Source: Patiria pectinifera (taxonomy: Eukaryota; Echinodermata; Asteroidea; Valvatida; Asterinidae). From it: 64,000 bases of DNA. Position numbers and translations under genes: made by a program. Under the pieces are notes generated by a model. It had not been told where the DNA came from. It worked only from the letters and a program-made list of their open reading frames with translations, and made no database searches. The stretch covers positions 13,725,281 to 13,789,280 of the forward strand of contig CM057144.1 in NCBI GenBank assembly GCA_029964075.1, given 5' to 3'. Each line of letters starts with the position of its first letter. Within the stretch, counting starts at the first letter, position 1. Positions 25,101-50,189 of this stretch are shown piece after piece.

Positions 25101-28100
25101 GTTAATTAATGTTGTTTATTCATGCAAAATAATATGATATTGGACAGGTATCGCATAGGAGCGACAAAGATAATGAAAGGCAGCCCATAGCAAGCTTTGC
25201 TCAGTGACAGTCTCAGAACTGGGTATGGGAAAAGAAATAATTTCCTTCGACATTATTGATTTGTTTTTTCACTTAGTTTGATTCAGATAACAAGGTTACC
25301 GATGATATTTAAGTCCTGTTTTACTGACATACCGGTATTGAATTACGCATGGCATACTAATTTTTTATTGCCTCCTCTTTACTCCAACCTATTATTGATC
25401 CTTTCGGCCTTGGTTGAAAGTTCAGCAATAAAATTATCATAATACTTGTAAATAATATATACAGACCACTATAATAGAGCTGTAAATAAAAATTATACAT
25501 TCCAACTGACTTAGACATACATGTACAGTCCATAGTAAATATAATTTTACTTTTTGTGTACACGCCCCTCATTTTTTGTAACAACTTTATCTCTCCTATG
25601 CAAACATGTATGCATTCTTTGTAAAGTTGTCTTTTCAGTCAAAATCAATCACGTGACTGTTTTATAACAGTTAAGAGTTCCCAGCCTACCGGTACATAAA
25701 GCAGGATTGACTGGTCGTGACTGCTTATGTATTAGACAACTACTCACTGTACAATCACACTCAATAAGTTTGTTCCTTTTCTTTCATTATTTCTTCTTTT
25801 TCCAAGATATACCTTTTAGCAGTACCTCCAAGCAGGACGGCGTTAATAGTTTTCCGAGCCCACATGTCCGCCCTCAGCGGTCCGTTCCTGGCGATAATTT
25901 TTCCAGTTCTCAACACCAGATGGGTAAGTGTTTTTTTTGTCGCGAAAGTGGTGTGATTGTGTTTGGATTATATTTAATAAACCACAAAGGGAAACTGGCT
26001 ATTTCCACTTCAAACTTGTCCATTGCAAAGATTTGTCCGAAAAGCGATGTTCTTCAGTCAGTACAGTGTGTGTTCACAGGCACATTTGTCGTTAACCATT
26101 TTTTTTCTTTGTCTTGTTCATTTTTTTTTTTAAAGTTATCTTGTGAAACGGAGCTGTATTGGGTCCAGCACATGCTAATCTATCTCATCATACCGCCGTA
26201 CCTCATGAGTTTAGGAGGTGAGTGACCTTTGACCCAACTTGCTTGTTTGTAGTCTTGGCCCAAGGCTGGATTTTGGCTCTGTAATTTAACCACTTTGCGC
26301 CGGGATTATTTTTGCCGAACATTTCGATTTTCGCAAAAGACACCATAACTACTGCTTTGCAAGAGTCATTTCGACAGTATTTGTACGATATTTCTTGCTG
26401 AAACCTCATATGTTTCAATACTCCGAGGCGCCCACTGGAACGTAAATTGTACAACAATAGGCCATGCAAAATGGCCGATTCAAGATCAGCACACGGTCCG
26501 CCTCCACGGACTTCATGGACTTTGTGTATGTGTACAAAAGGCATGAGGGATTTGCATGTTTAGACGTCACCCGGAGGCGAGTCGAGGCAATCTTGACGTC
26601 TTGACCCGTCAACCGTGCCTGTGTATACAAACAGCCAGTGCGTGTTATCATGTCCTCCGACGCAAACTGGTTAATATACTTGGAAAATTGGCAAACCATC
26701 AAAGCTTCTAGGACAGACGAGTTTCAGATGAAAAAAAAAGACCATGCTTTGCAAGCCTAGAACTTCAAGGGGAATAGTGCTTTCTTGAAAGAAAGGTACC
26801 GTTGCCTGTGGCAACGTTTGACAACTGGCTTTTTAAAAATTAAAAAAAAATTTCATTTTTTTTCTTCAGGTGCTTATACATGTGAGCCACTATCAAATTT
26901 TTCCTGGGTGATGTTCATGACGGGCGCCCAGTTCATCTACCATTTTGTACCACTTCAAGGTGTAGCGTTGGTAAGCATTGCACCCCCTTCCATTGCCAGT
27001 ATTTAAAAAAAAGTGTGGCATGAGTGGATGAGTAACACTACATAACTGCCAAAAACAAATTGTCGAGTGACACCCATTGTAGTATGCAGCTAAAACTGTG
27101 CCTGTTTTCGAAATTGTTTTGGTGAAATCAGGTGATGGTAACCGTTGCCATTATGTCCAATATAAACAACCCTGGGGCCGATTCCACGAAAGTTGTCTTA
27201 TCTTGCGACTCATCTTAGGACTAATGACGGGTCCCTGCTCTAAGATCGATCTTAGCTAAGATCGATTTTACTAAACCAATGTTAGGCAGAACACATCAAA
27301 ACTATAAATTTGATGGCTGTTTCATGTTTGTTTTTACCACTTGACGAAACAGTTGTTGAAAAAGAAACGCGCAAAACAAAACCAACTGCCTGCGCGTGTG
27401 CGTAGAACGTGCCTCTTCGCCAGGCAAAATTACTGCACTCAAATCAGTTTCACACGCAAGGTTGATCTTCACAAGATATGATAGAGTCATTCTCGCTCCC
27501 CGTTTCATCACTCTATTTTAAAAAGTCGACTAGGTGTTGGCGTATTTGGTAAATACGCTATTTTTTTATTTATTTGAACTAGCCACGTATCAGATATCTT
27601 TTCAAATCTGTTTTTACAGCATTTTTTCCCCATATTTGAGAATGACTGACCAATGAAAACATAAATAAGCTCTTAAGATCATGCCAAACCAGTGTAGGAA
27701 ATGGTCATGGAAACCCTAATTTTGTCCTGGAAAAGTCCTGGAAAAGTCATGGAATTCTTTTCAAGATTTCTGAGGGAACCCTGGATCATGGGAGGTATTA
27801 ATTAACCCCAACTGCCCTGAATCCTTCAAAATCCTCTTTGCCAAAGTGGAGGAATTTGGAGGATTGAGGTTACAAGGCAAAAAGTGCGTTACTGATTTTG
27901 TAGGATGCACTTTGTCAAGGTCTTGGGCCGGACCTTGTGTTGTTTGTGCGCAGCCATGCATAAATATAGGCCTGGATTATGCTTGAAATCTTCCGTACTG
28001 CTCCAGGATGTCACTGGCTCTGCCTCAACCTATTGACAGTCACTGCTGCAGGATTTTGCAGGATTCAGGCAGTCCTCCACAGACCATATTCAAGAAATAA

Positions 28101-28461
28101 CGGGGGAATTTGCAGGATTGAGGCTATTTTTCCATGCCCGAGGCCAATTGGAGGATTTTGCAGGATTGAGGCTACATCCTAGCAAAAAGGCCTAGGGAGT
28201 TAGGGTTAGCTCCACACTCCAGTCACCCAGTGAAATTTTCTGTCCTGATTATTTTCTTGCCAGCTTCTGCACGTCAACCTGAACAACATGCTCTGTCCCG
28301 CGCTGAGCGACCCCTTCCACAGCTCCTGGTATCGCATGTTTGCCCTGGTCCACCAACACATGCTGCTGCCGGTCCACCTGAAACTGTACACCCTGGTGAT
28401 GAGGTTGATACTTCCCGTGTACGCTGAACCCGTCAACGGTGATGTCAAGAAATCTCACTAA
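22129..28461 (+). CDS. TMEM164: TMEM164, ether-phospholipid acyltransferase (complete)
   Basis: Coding exons 22129-22506, 25807-25923, 26136-26217, 26870-26970 and 28264-28461 sum to 876 nt, 291 aa (human about 297), all GT-AG with matching phases. Family blocks: [17 protein letters not shown] (first membrane segment, residues 42-58); [20 protein letters not shown] (second); the motif NPCH with Cys119 and His120; [66 protein letters not shown]; and [15 protein letters not shown]. The human enzyme moves C20:4 acyl chains to lyso-ether-PE and uses a Cys at the NPCH position (Cys123); that residue is kept here. The short tail ends NGDVKKSH. The ATG follows a likely 5' UTR acceptor by about 20 bases. 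Intron 1 is 3.3 kb and repeat-rich. Confidence 0.95.
23205..23290. repeat. Dispersed 'AAATGAAGAAGGCGG' repeat fragment
   Basis: Fragment of a family also seen at 24000-24170, 53217-53480 and (reversed) about 36990-37180. Shared marks are a poly-A/T run, a GGAGG or GGCGG block, a C-run, and ATGGCGGATT..TTCCATTTTCTCGAC..TTTTGCTGATAC. Confidence 0.55.
23437..23472. repeat. 14-bp hairpin in TMEM164 intron 1
   Basis: TTTGGGACTCTCAA (23437-23450) pairs perfectly with 23459-23472 across an 8-base loop. No known role. Confidence 0.7.
24838..25108. repeat. Element with telomere-like inverted ends and internal minisatellite
   Basis: Left end TTGGCCCTAACCCTGCTGAA, right end CTAGGGGGTTAGGGTTAATT. The inside repeats a GTTGGATTCAGCAG unit about five times with variable spacers. 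Same plan as 27798-28210 and 38351-38537, although the internal unit differs. Confidence 0.7.
27798..28210. repeat. Element with telomere-like inverted ends, GGATTGAGG unit
   Basis: Left end TTAATTAACCCCAACTGCCC followed by CCTTCAAAATCCTC. Right end GGCCTAGGGAGTTAGGGTTA. The inside repeats TTGGAGGATTTTGCAGGATT-type units. It lies in TMEM164 intron 4, ending 55 bp before the last coding exon. Confidence 0.75.
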
Positions 28462-29775
28462 AAGGGCTTTTTCCAAACTGCGGTTGCGTCCCTGAATTTG
28501 GCTCTACAGATGACAGGCCCTTCACTTCTGGGATGCAAAATGTGGCCCTACTTAGGGTCAGGGCCACGCTATGCTTCGCATCAAAGCCTATTATGTGATG
28601 ACATTCATTTGAGTGTTTCTGTACATTGTTGCTTTAAAGGCTTTTTTTTTAACCCTAATCTCACCAAAGCTACAAAATACTACTAGTAGTAAACTGTAGT
28701 ATGAAATACTTCAGCATCTAAGTGTGCACAATGCTCATAGTATTCTGTAGGTCTCAGTTCTTTACCCCAAAGTAATGGCTAGGACGCTAGGGCTAAAATG
28801 ATTCTTGATCCACAGCTGCAGCCGAACCTCAAGACGAAGCCGCAATTTGGAAAATGGCCTATGTGTGCTGCATTCAGTATTTTTATTTACCAAATTAGCA
28901 ATCTCGGTTCATAGGAAAACCATAATCTTCTAGCAATTAACTTTTTCATCTGTGTGCGTAACTTAAGTTTTTGTTGCCGTTCAACTGGGCATCCGTATAC
29001 ATTCCACACGATGAACGATTGGGTGAACAAGTAAAACTTTACAGTTTGCAGGGTCAGCTTTCGCTGATTATTTATCATTTTGTTTCAAACCCCACCAGTT
29101 CTTGAATGCCACAGAAATGCCCCAAATGTATATCACTCCATCGAAAGTGTTGTATTTGTTTCCCTTTAAGAAACCTAAGTTAAAAAAACTTCTATGTAGT
29201 CGTACTCTGTTGTCGCGTTACTTACCAAAAAAATCGGACTTACTTTGTATTTTTTGGGAATATTAAGTGTTTTATTTTTGTTTCGTTACTTTTATTTGTA
29301 TAGTGGATAAAACCAGAATACTTTTGTAGTTTTATTTTGTATTTGCATAGAATATTAACTCGTCTTGACAATTACAGTATTATACGGAAGCTTGTGTTTC
29401 AGTCCTTCCAGTAAATCATATTAAAAAAGGATGCATAAACTTTAATAATTGCACAAAGAATTAGTTTACAATTGTATGTAATCATACTGTATGAAGAGAT
29501 TTGGAAGCATAAGGCCCGTCTCAATCCATATCCGGGACGAATTCCGTACAAGTTGCGGGTAGAATCATTCACTTTGCCGGGAAGAAGCACTGCATATGTC
29601 CCAGACACATGTTCCGGGGAAATTTTCATCAGCAACTGCTTGACCCGCCAACACTGATTGCGGGAAGTTGTTCAGAAACCTGCTCTTTGATACCTGATAC
29701 AATGTATGTGCACCACTTGTCCAGAACTCTTACCCAGATATGAATAAGCCATTTGCGAGTGACCTATACCCTTTG

Positions 29776-30152
29776 GAATTTAAATTTGAAAAACAGCTGG
29801 TACACTGACTTGCTCAGAATGCTTGGCACATGTTAAATTTGAATTCTCCTGACCAAAAACACTGAGCTTGCCCCGAATCATGTGATTAGCAACACTGTTG
29901 CTAATCACATGATTCGGGGCAAGCTCTTGCATAGTTACTATGTAAGAGACGCTCAGCACCAATACATTGTTCACAATGGGTGAGAATGGCACAAAGACAC
30001 TAGACCATGCCGGAGCTGGGGGTTGCTAGCATAAGGCTTGCCCCGAATCACATGATATAGTAACAGTCACTTTAGTCGGGAGAATGCAAAGTTAAAATGT
30101 GCAAAGCATTGGATTAAGTCAGCATTCCAGATTTTATTCAAATTTAACCCGC
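29776..30152. repeat. Foldback element containing a perfect 30-bp hairpin
   Basis: Outer arms (about 29776-29863 and 30065-30152) are inverted copies (TTTAAATTTGAA, CTGACTT, AATGCTT, ATTCTCC blocks). Inside, 29864-29893 pairs base for base with 29897-29926 around a 3-base loop; its arm begins GAGCTTGCCCCGAATCATGT. A third copy of that arm sits at 30035-30055. Confidence 0.85.
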
Positions 30153-30232
30153 AAAAGCTTATTGAGACGTGCCCTTGCTGTCATAATATTGTGACGTGTG
30201 TTGTGTGTATTTGAAATCTTTGCTACACAATA

Positions 30233-30466
30233 GGGGCCCGATGTCACGGCGCTGCTAAGCAAAAAAATTTGCTTAGCCCAAAAAAAGCCTGGCTTATAAA
30301 AGCAGTTTACCAGCCAAAGCTCCATGTAATTTTCATGCTATAGCAAACAACAGCCGAGTACTAATCATGAGCAATATACATCACATGGAGTTTTGGCTGG
30401 TAACCTGCCAGACTTTTTTTGTGCTAAGCAAATTTTTGTGCTTAGCAGCGCCGTGAAATTGGCCCC
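30233..30466. repeat. MITE, GGGGCC..TCACGGCGCTGCTAAGCA family
   Basis: About 90-bp inverted arms begin GGGGCCcGATgTCACGGCGC and run through TGCTAAGCA and AATTTGCTTAGC on both sides. A distantly similar GGGGCCGATTCCACGAAAGT opens another repeat at 27174 in TMEM164 intron 4. Confidence 0.85.
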
Positions 30467-33400
30467 TGATGCAAAGCGTATATAAACCAAAGTTTGTGTG
30501 TAAGACTGAGCATAGACTGGTTGCATTCAACAGCCATCTTTGAGGTGTGTTTTGTTATGTTAATTCATTAACAATGAATGCACAAGATGTCTGCTCATGC
30601 GTATCCCTGTTGAACAAAGGCACACGCCTCAAACATGGCCGCAGTGCAAATGATCTATGATGGAATCGGGTGACCAGAATAAGAAGCACTCGCACTCGCA
30701 TTTTGGTATTCTTATTGGTCGAAGGAGCCTGAGTACATATGTACTAGCCTGGTGCCCCCACAAAAAATGGCTGCGTGCCGCTGGACTTGTCTTTTGGATA
30801 CATTTCCTCAGTGGTTTAATATTTTCACATACCTGTATGCGTATATTTTTTATCAAGTTTATGAAACAGGTTTTATGAACTTAATTATGCCATGTCCATG
30901 CGGCCATACATTATGTAAGGCCATGAACATTTGAAGAATTGTTTATCCATTTTCCAACTGGATCGGGCACATAGCTCAACCACAGTTCAAAGCCATTGAA
31001 CATACGAATTGAAGCAAACCTAGTGTCATGAAATATTTTGCCAGCATCACAACTATTTATTGAATATATTTAAAGATGTTTGTCCTTTTGTCTATTGATA
31101 ATCATAATAACTGTCATTGCTCGTTATACTTAACCATTGGTGAATCCAAGGAGGGGGCAACAGTGGCCATGCCCCCCCCCCCAAAGAATTATTATTAAAT
31201 TATCATTATTTTTTAATTTTTAGGAAATACATTAAAACCCTGTGTACATCGCTCGCAAGCCATCTGCTACACAGACGTATTAGTTTTAATATTACAATGT
31301 GGAAGTAGCGCACCATGCTATATACTTAATTTCCTTCCCCTTCTGGAGAAAAATACTCAAGACCTCTTGCCCCTCTCTCTCCCCCCCCCTCCCTAAAATG
31401 TGGTTCTGGATCCGCCCTTCCCCACAACACATTTTTCTAAAACGGTTAGCAAAACCCTCGGTATGATAGCACATGAGCCTTTGTATTAAAAACAGTTTTT
31501 TTTAATTTAACATTATATTTTGCCTCTTAATCAAATCTAAAATCTTATCTTTAGACTAACATTTTTAAGGTTTTGGTGGAGTTACTTACATGTTCAAGAT
31601 AGTTGTCGATATTATTTAAGCAAGTATGTTGGTCGTTGTCGAGAATAATGTATAAATTCACATTAACAATATTTGTTAGCTGTTAGAAGTACAGTGTTTG
31701 GAAATGTTGGACAAAGTTTAGTAGGAATTACAAATATGTAAATATTTAATGGGAAGGAAATTTTGGGCCACCAGATACAGAATGTTCAAGGTTTTATTCG
31801 AAAAATGAAAAAAAAAAATGCAAATATATAAGTGTCTTTGATTTTTGTTATTGTTTTCATTGTTAAAACATGCTTACACAAAGTGCTTTTGTGAAAATAT
31901 ATTTCGGTTTGAAAGTGTAAATTTTCATTGACTTAATCGCGGCTGTTATAATAATTATTATTGTACTTTTGTTTTCATGTTACGGTCTTACAGCTTTCTT
32001 ATTGCAATATGTCCTGTGTATCAAAAAGTAATAATAATGGTAATCACATAAAGTAATTTTTACAAATTTGTTGACCAGATGTATGTTTGGTCATGCCCGC
32101 AGAGTAGGTGATGACGTCATGCTTTGTTTACATGTGCGGTTTCTAATAGGTCTCTCTCAAATGACGTAACTTCTTACAAACTGCCACGTGCATCGGCATT
32201 TTGTGCGTCAAATGGACCGATCCAGTAAGCTCCGCCCAGTGCGCACGTGGGCAAATTAACACGTGCTCCTCTCCAATGCCACGCTGCATGTTCCTGCCGC
32301 GCGCATCATACGCGCGTGCACGCATGTCGGACTTTAGTGCACGCACGTCGGACATAAATCACGGCTGTGATTGGCCCGAACACCATGGGGCGGTGCTTAC
32401 TAGATCAGTCCATTGTCATGACGCGCAGTGGCTGAAGTATGGGCATTTAGCACTGGTGTCTGCGGGAATTTTAATACAGCATTGCACCCTTAGATATAGG
32501 CAGTGGGTACTGGTGAACAAGGTCTTCAACTTGTTGGCTAGGCCAAAACATATTGCATTTACTTCTTTCCACCAAAGTTCATCAGATTTGGTGACATAAC
32601 TGTTGTCACGGTAACATAACATTCTGATGGGTAAAATAAGTATTATTAATTAGAGAGAGAATATTTATATGTACTGTATTGGAGACCAAAAAATAATTTT
32701 TGATCTTGCAAATATATATTGAAAAAAAACAACGATTTGACGATTGACGATTTGTTTGGCGATTTTATCGAGCGCTATAGCAAATTTGTGCGATTGTTGA
32801 ATTGTGATGTTGTAGTTATGGAGGGTACATGCTTATTTAGACTTGGATACAAGCCTAGATACTGGCATTAGTGTGGCTGTTCTGCAGCGGCAGCATGATT
32901 CAACTGCCACAGCCCACTGGAATTGAGGCTACTTGTGGCCAGAATACAGCCAATATTTGGACTTGAGTCAAGTATAACCGTGAGGCAGTATCACCCAAAA
33001 GCTTGAAGGAATATGGAATAAAGAATGTAATGAATTGAAAAACAACTTATTCATTATAATTGTGTCTACTCTTTCATATCTTTTTCTTGGGGCCTTTGGG
33101 ATTATTTGTGTCAAACTGCAATCCTTATGAACGAACTTAAAGGGAATAAACAACATTTGCAAACATCAAAAAAACGAAATGATCAAATTATCACGAAATA
33201 CCTTATCCTGGAGTGTTAGTGAATGACAGTCTAAAGCATCCTGTAAAATCGTGGCTCCTAGTGTGCTGACATTTTCAAGAAAATTTGTATTTTTCCAACA
33301 CTGGTCGGCCGACCAGCGTTGGAGAAAACTTTTTTTTTCTTCAAAAAGTGCTCCTAATTTTTCATACTTAGTTATTCCGCATTTTCTTTGCAATTGATTA

Positions 33401-34000
33401 CACACCTGTGAAGGAGTACAAGCCTGCCAGACTGACTTTCTGACCTTACAATTCCCCAAAGTCTATAAATTGCTCCGTTTTACCTCTTGGGTGATTACGG
33501 GTTGGAGATGAACTGTCGTAAAGTGTCTTGCCCAAGAACACGTGGCCATATGCAGATTTAAATGATTTGGACACCAATTTGACAGTAAACTCTACGATTG
33601 TTCATTTGGACAGAAAGTTGGTATTAGTGTTCTTGGGGGTAAAAATCCTGGATGATGACAGAAAACCATGCTGAACAATTTCAAACGGTGTTTCAAAGCC
33701 CAGAAGTGTCGGTAAAAAAAAGTAGCTTTATAAGAAAATGAAGTAGGATTACATTTTCCATCTTGATATTTTTTTTATCCCAGTCGATTTCCATTTTTAT
33801 TACCATTATTTCAACATTTCTTTGACGAATAGCAGGTTTTTGATTACAAAAGAGTGCATTATTTTCTTTAAAAAGTCGGATACAGTCCTGTTCACAAAAA
33901 GGTGGAAATACCGCAAACAAGACATTTATTTCTGCATGCGCATGTACTTATACATTATAACTGGTTCCCACAATCCCGACTTTTTGTGCAGTGGATATCG
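30467..34000. other. TMEM164-MCM7 intergenic stretch, no gene recognised
   Basis: No exon with both splice sites and recognisable protein. Contents: a GC-rich block at about 32150-32420 with several CACGTG and GCGCGC motifs, which may be a repeat; a minus-strand SINE body at about 33480-33560; otherwise AT-rich sequence. The 3' UTR end of TMEM164 is not defined. Confidence 0.5.
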
Positions 34001-34044
34001 TGCGTCGTGTACCAGCGATCTCGCGGGTCGGGCATTTAACTTGC

Positions 34045-34065
34045 CACGTGACCAAGTTTCGCGCC
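34045..34065 (+). promoter_or_regulatory. E-box and E2F site of the MCM7 promoter
   Basis: CACGTG at 34045-34050 is followed by a perfect E2F consensus, TTTCGCGCC, at 34057-34065, 136 bp before the MCM7 ATG. MCM genes are classic E2F targets in animals, so S-phase control by E2F/DP is expected. Motif match is seen directly; use is inferred. Confidence 0.75.
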
Positions 34066-34200
34066 ACGTTTGTTTTGTTGACAACTTCTGCTGATGCACG
34101 GGTTTGTGTCGGCTGGTGAAACTTGGTGGTGAATTTCTTTTCCCAAAGGCAAAGTTCGTTTCCAGAAACTCGATTTCCAGACCTCAACTTGTTATTCATC

Positions 34201-47628
<13,428 letters not shown>

Positions 47629-47999
47629 TCATGTTGGAGAATTTCAGGCCCGATTTCATGACTTAATTAAGCACAGAAATTTGACGAGGAAAAAAATGCT
47701 CAAAAAAAAAATATCAAAAGTGCATCTAGTGGAGGGGCTAAGAGTAAAAACGTACACATTCTTACAGCAGAATTAACAGTTACATGTACATAGATTTAAA
47801 CTTGTTGAATTTACCAGCCCCCTACCTTAAAAGAAAATTCCCCCTTGGATCTAAAGTCTAGCTCCTTTTGTATATAGATTTGTACTGCATCCTTAAATGT
47901 AACTTTTAGAAGTTTCAGAGTAATAGGTGTTTCCTTTGATGTAAATTTAAGTGATAACAACATTCAGATTTGGCACTGTCTTGAACTACTGTTCAACAA

Positions 48000-48260
48000 A
48001 GCCATCCCAGCTGTCAAAATCGAGTGACTGTTTTAAACAGTTGAGTGCTCCCTGCCTTCATAAAGCAGGATTGACTGGCTGTGACTGTTTATGTAACTTG
48101 ATATAGCTATGCTTTGACTGTAGGAGACTGGTAAGCCAGCTATAACTACCAGTCACCTGCTTTTGTCTGTTGATGGAATTTGACTAGTCTAGTGCCTACT
48201 GAAAAATATGATCTGACTGTTGGTGACTGGCGCTGGTTTTTGGAATTTCTGACTTATCAA
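48000..48260. repeat. Dispersed repeat shared with 35575-35860
   Basis: Carries TAAAGCAGGATTGACTGGCT, TATGCTTTGACTGTAGGAGA and GATCTGACTGTTGGTGACTG, all present in reverse at 35575-35860. If MCM7 uses the polyadenylation signal at 48559, this repeat is in its 3' UTR. Confidence 0.75.
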
Positions 48261-48558
48261 ACAGTGGGAGGTTGCGTTACTTTGGAGTTGATAGCCCATC
48301 CCACAATTTTTAAGACCTAAAAAGAGGAGAAGAGGTTAAAGAATGTCGGAGAAACCCGTTGGTTATTTTTAATGGACTAGAAGTAATTAAGGTTTAGATG
48401 TCATGATATTGTACAAATGTCTCGCTTTACGAAAAGTTAGATGCAATGTGTTTCTCTAGCTAGTGTGTTATACATGTATCACAATGAAAATACTTTGTTG
48501 TTGACATTGCTTAATTAATATAACTATAGTGCGACGGTTTTGTTCATTTAATGAGCCC

Positions 48559-48564
48559 AATAAA
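48559..48564 (+). terminator. Candidate polyadenylation signal of MCM7
   Basis: AATAAA in CCCAATAAACTTCAATTTTA, 931 bp after the MCM7 stop. It is the first perfect hexamer I see downstream of the gene. No transcript evidence. Confidence 0.45.
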
Positions 48565-49090
48565 CTTCAATTTTAGACCTTAAAATGAAAAATGTGGTTC
48601 CATCTGTTTTTACTTTGTTTCCGAGAATAAGGTTTTTACTGCCTGAAAATCGTTTACATTAGATTAGGTTTGGATATGTAAAAGTGCTTATAGGTGGGTG
48701 CGGACATCCGGGAATAGTTTTCATTGGCTTTAGCTCCCAGACCTGTTCTTCAAACTTGATGGTTCTTGAGTCTGGAGTGCTGAATGGTTAACACATGCCC
48801 GGGGAACCGATGAAAACTGGTGTGCAGATGTTTTCATCGGATGACGTCAGCCTGCAGATTACCTATTTCAGAAATAAATTTTACAAAAAAAGCGTTTATA
48901 AAAAGAGTTATGTAATATTAAGTTGGGGTAATGTTGGTAAAGGCTTGTAGCTAGGACTACCACGTGAAAAATGGCAAAAAACAAAACATTCATTCTGTTT
49001 TGAACTGATTAATCCTCTAGCAACAGAGGGCGCTACTTCCTATCGCCAAACCTCGCCCGCTCGATTGAAGGGCCTTGACCTTTCAGCCAC

Positions 49091-49102
49091 TGCGCATGCG
49101 CT
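49091..49102. promoter_or_regulatory. Perfect NRF1 palindrome, probable CASK 5' region
   Basis: TGCGCATGCGCT matches the NRF1 consensus in full and sits in a local CpG-rich patch (about 49030-49240). A donor-like AAAG/GTGGGT at about 49240 and an acceptor-like TAG just before the CASK coding exon suggest that a 5' UTR exon begins here, with a 2.6-kb UTR intron. The assignment to CASK is inference; MCM7 ends 1.5 kb upstream. Confidence 0.5.
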
Positions 49103-49603
49103 TTACCGCGCCAGGTGCCATCAAGTGCTCATCCTATCGGAAGCTTTATGTTGGGAAAATAACGGCATTTCGGCGGATTTTATGAGGATATTGCCCTTTT
49201 TAACCCAGGATTCTTGAAGGGAATATAGCTGTGGTCAAAGGTGGGTTGTTGGAGGTATTTTTGAAGGTTTCTTAATTGTCAAATTGAGGGTGGAGTGCGA
49301 CCGAAGTAATGTCAAATTCGGGATGGGATTGGTTAACAACTTAACATTGTCATGATTGTTCATTCTTCGTGTGCATGTGTGCAGTATATTGCATGCACTG
49401 TACAGCTGTATGTATGCAGCTGCAAGTTGGGTTGACAAACATGATTTATTTTAGACCACGACCGAGGCACAAATATTCATAAAGCTTCACCTTTTATCTA
49501 AGAGACTCGGGCCCTAATCGGTAATTAACGTGTTAAAACTTACGGGGAAGTAATTTTTTTTGGGGGGGGGGTTGTAAAATTGTTTTTTTTTGGTTCAGTT
49601 CTG

Positions 49604-50189
49604 GGTCAAACGTTCGCTCCTCCCGCCCTGCAAACAGGACGCTGGGATACTCTGATGAGCTTCACAGAATCTTGTGAAGGAAGTGGCCTATGAGTATGAG
49701 GCTATGACTAGTAAGTATGAGGCTATGTATAAAGCATCTGGCTGCAGCTGTTCGAGACCGCATTTAGACAATGTGCGCAATTGCTATCCGAAACTTCCCA
49801 TAGAATTGCGCACATTCCATACCAGATGTGATTCCTGTTTCATTGCCATGGACCATGTGGACAAAATATTGAGCGTCGCATAATGCAATCCTACTGTTTG
49901 TGATTTGAAACGGAACCTGGGCGAGTGACGGGAATTGTAAATTTTCAACACGGATGAGTTTTACAGAATTTCCAACATTATCACGTTTTTCAACGAGAAA
50001 AAACATCTCTAAACTGGAATAAAAGAGTAATGAATCAGTCTTAACGGCTGTTTCAAACCTTGCAGAGTCATGACCTTGATGACGCGCAGGTCACTGGTCA
50101 CGCAAAATCCAACCAATCAGAGCGTGAATTTGTGTCAGAGTATCCCAGCGTCCTGTTTGCAGGGCGGGTGGTACGAGCGAAGGTCAAAC
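49604..50189. mobile_element. hAT-like non-autonomous DNA transposon with 8-bp target duplication
   Basis: The 8-bp direct repeat GGTCAAAC flanks the element (49604-49611 and 50182-50189). Inside it are inverted ends of about 42 bp: TTCGCTCCTCCCGCCCTGCA then AACAGGACGCTGGGATACTC, matched by the complement at about 50137-50181 with only a few mismatches. An 8-bp duplication is typical of hAT elements. No transposase frame. A small inner stem (TGTGCGCAATT, about 49773) is also present. Confidence 0.85.

Noticed and set aside
32143-32420. CpG- and CACGTG-rich block as a promoter of an extra gene
   Set aside because: No coding exon follows on either strand, and the composition fits a repeat at least as well.
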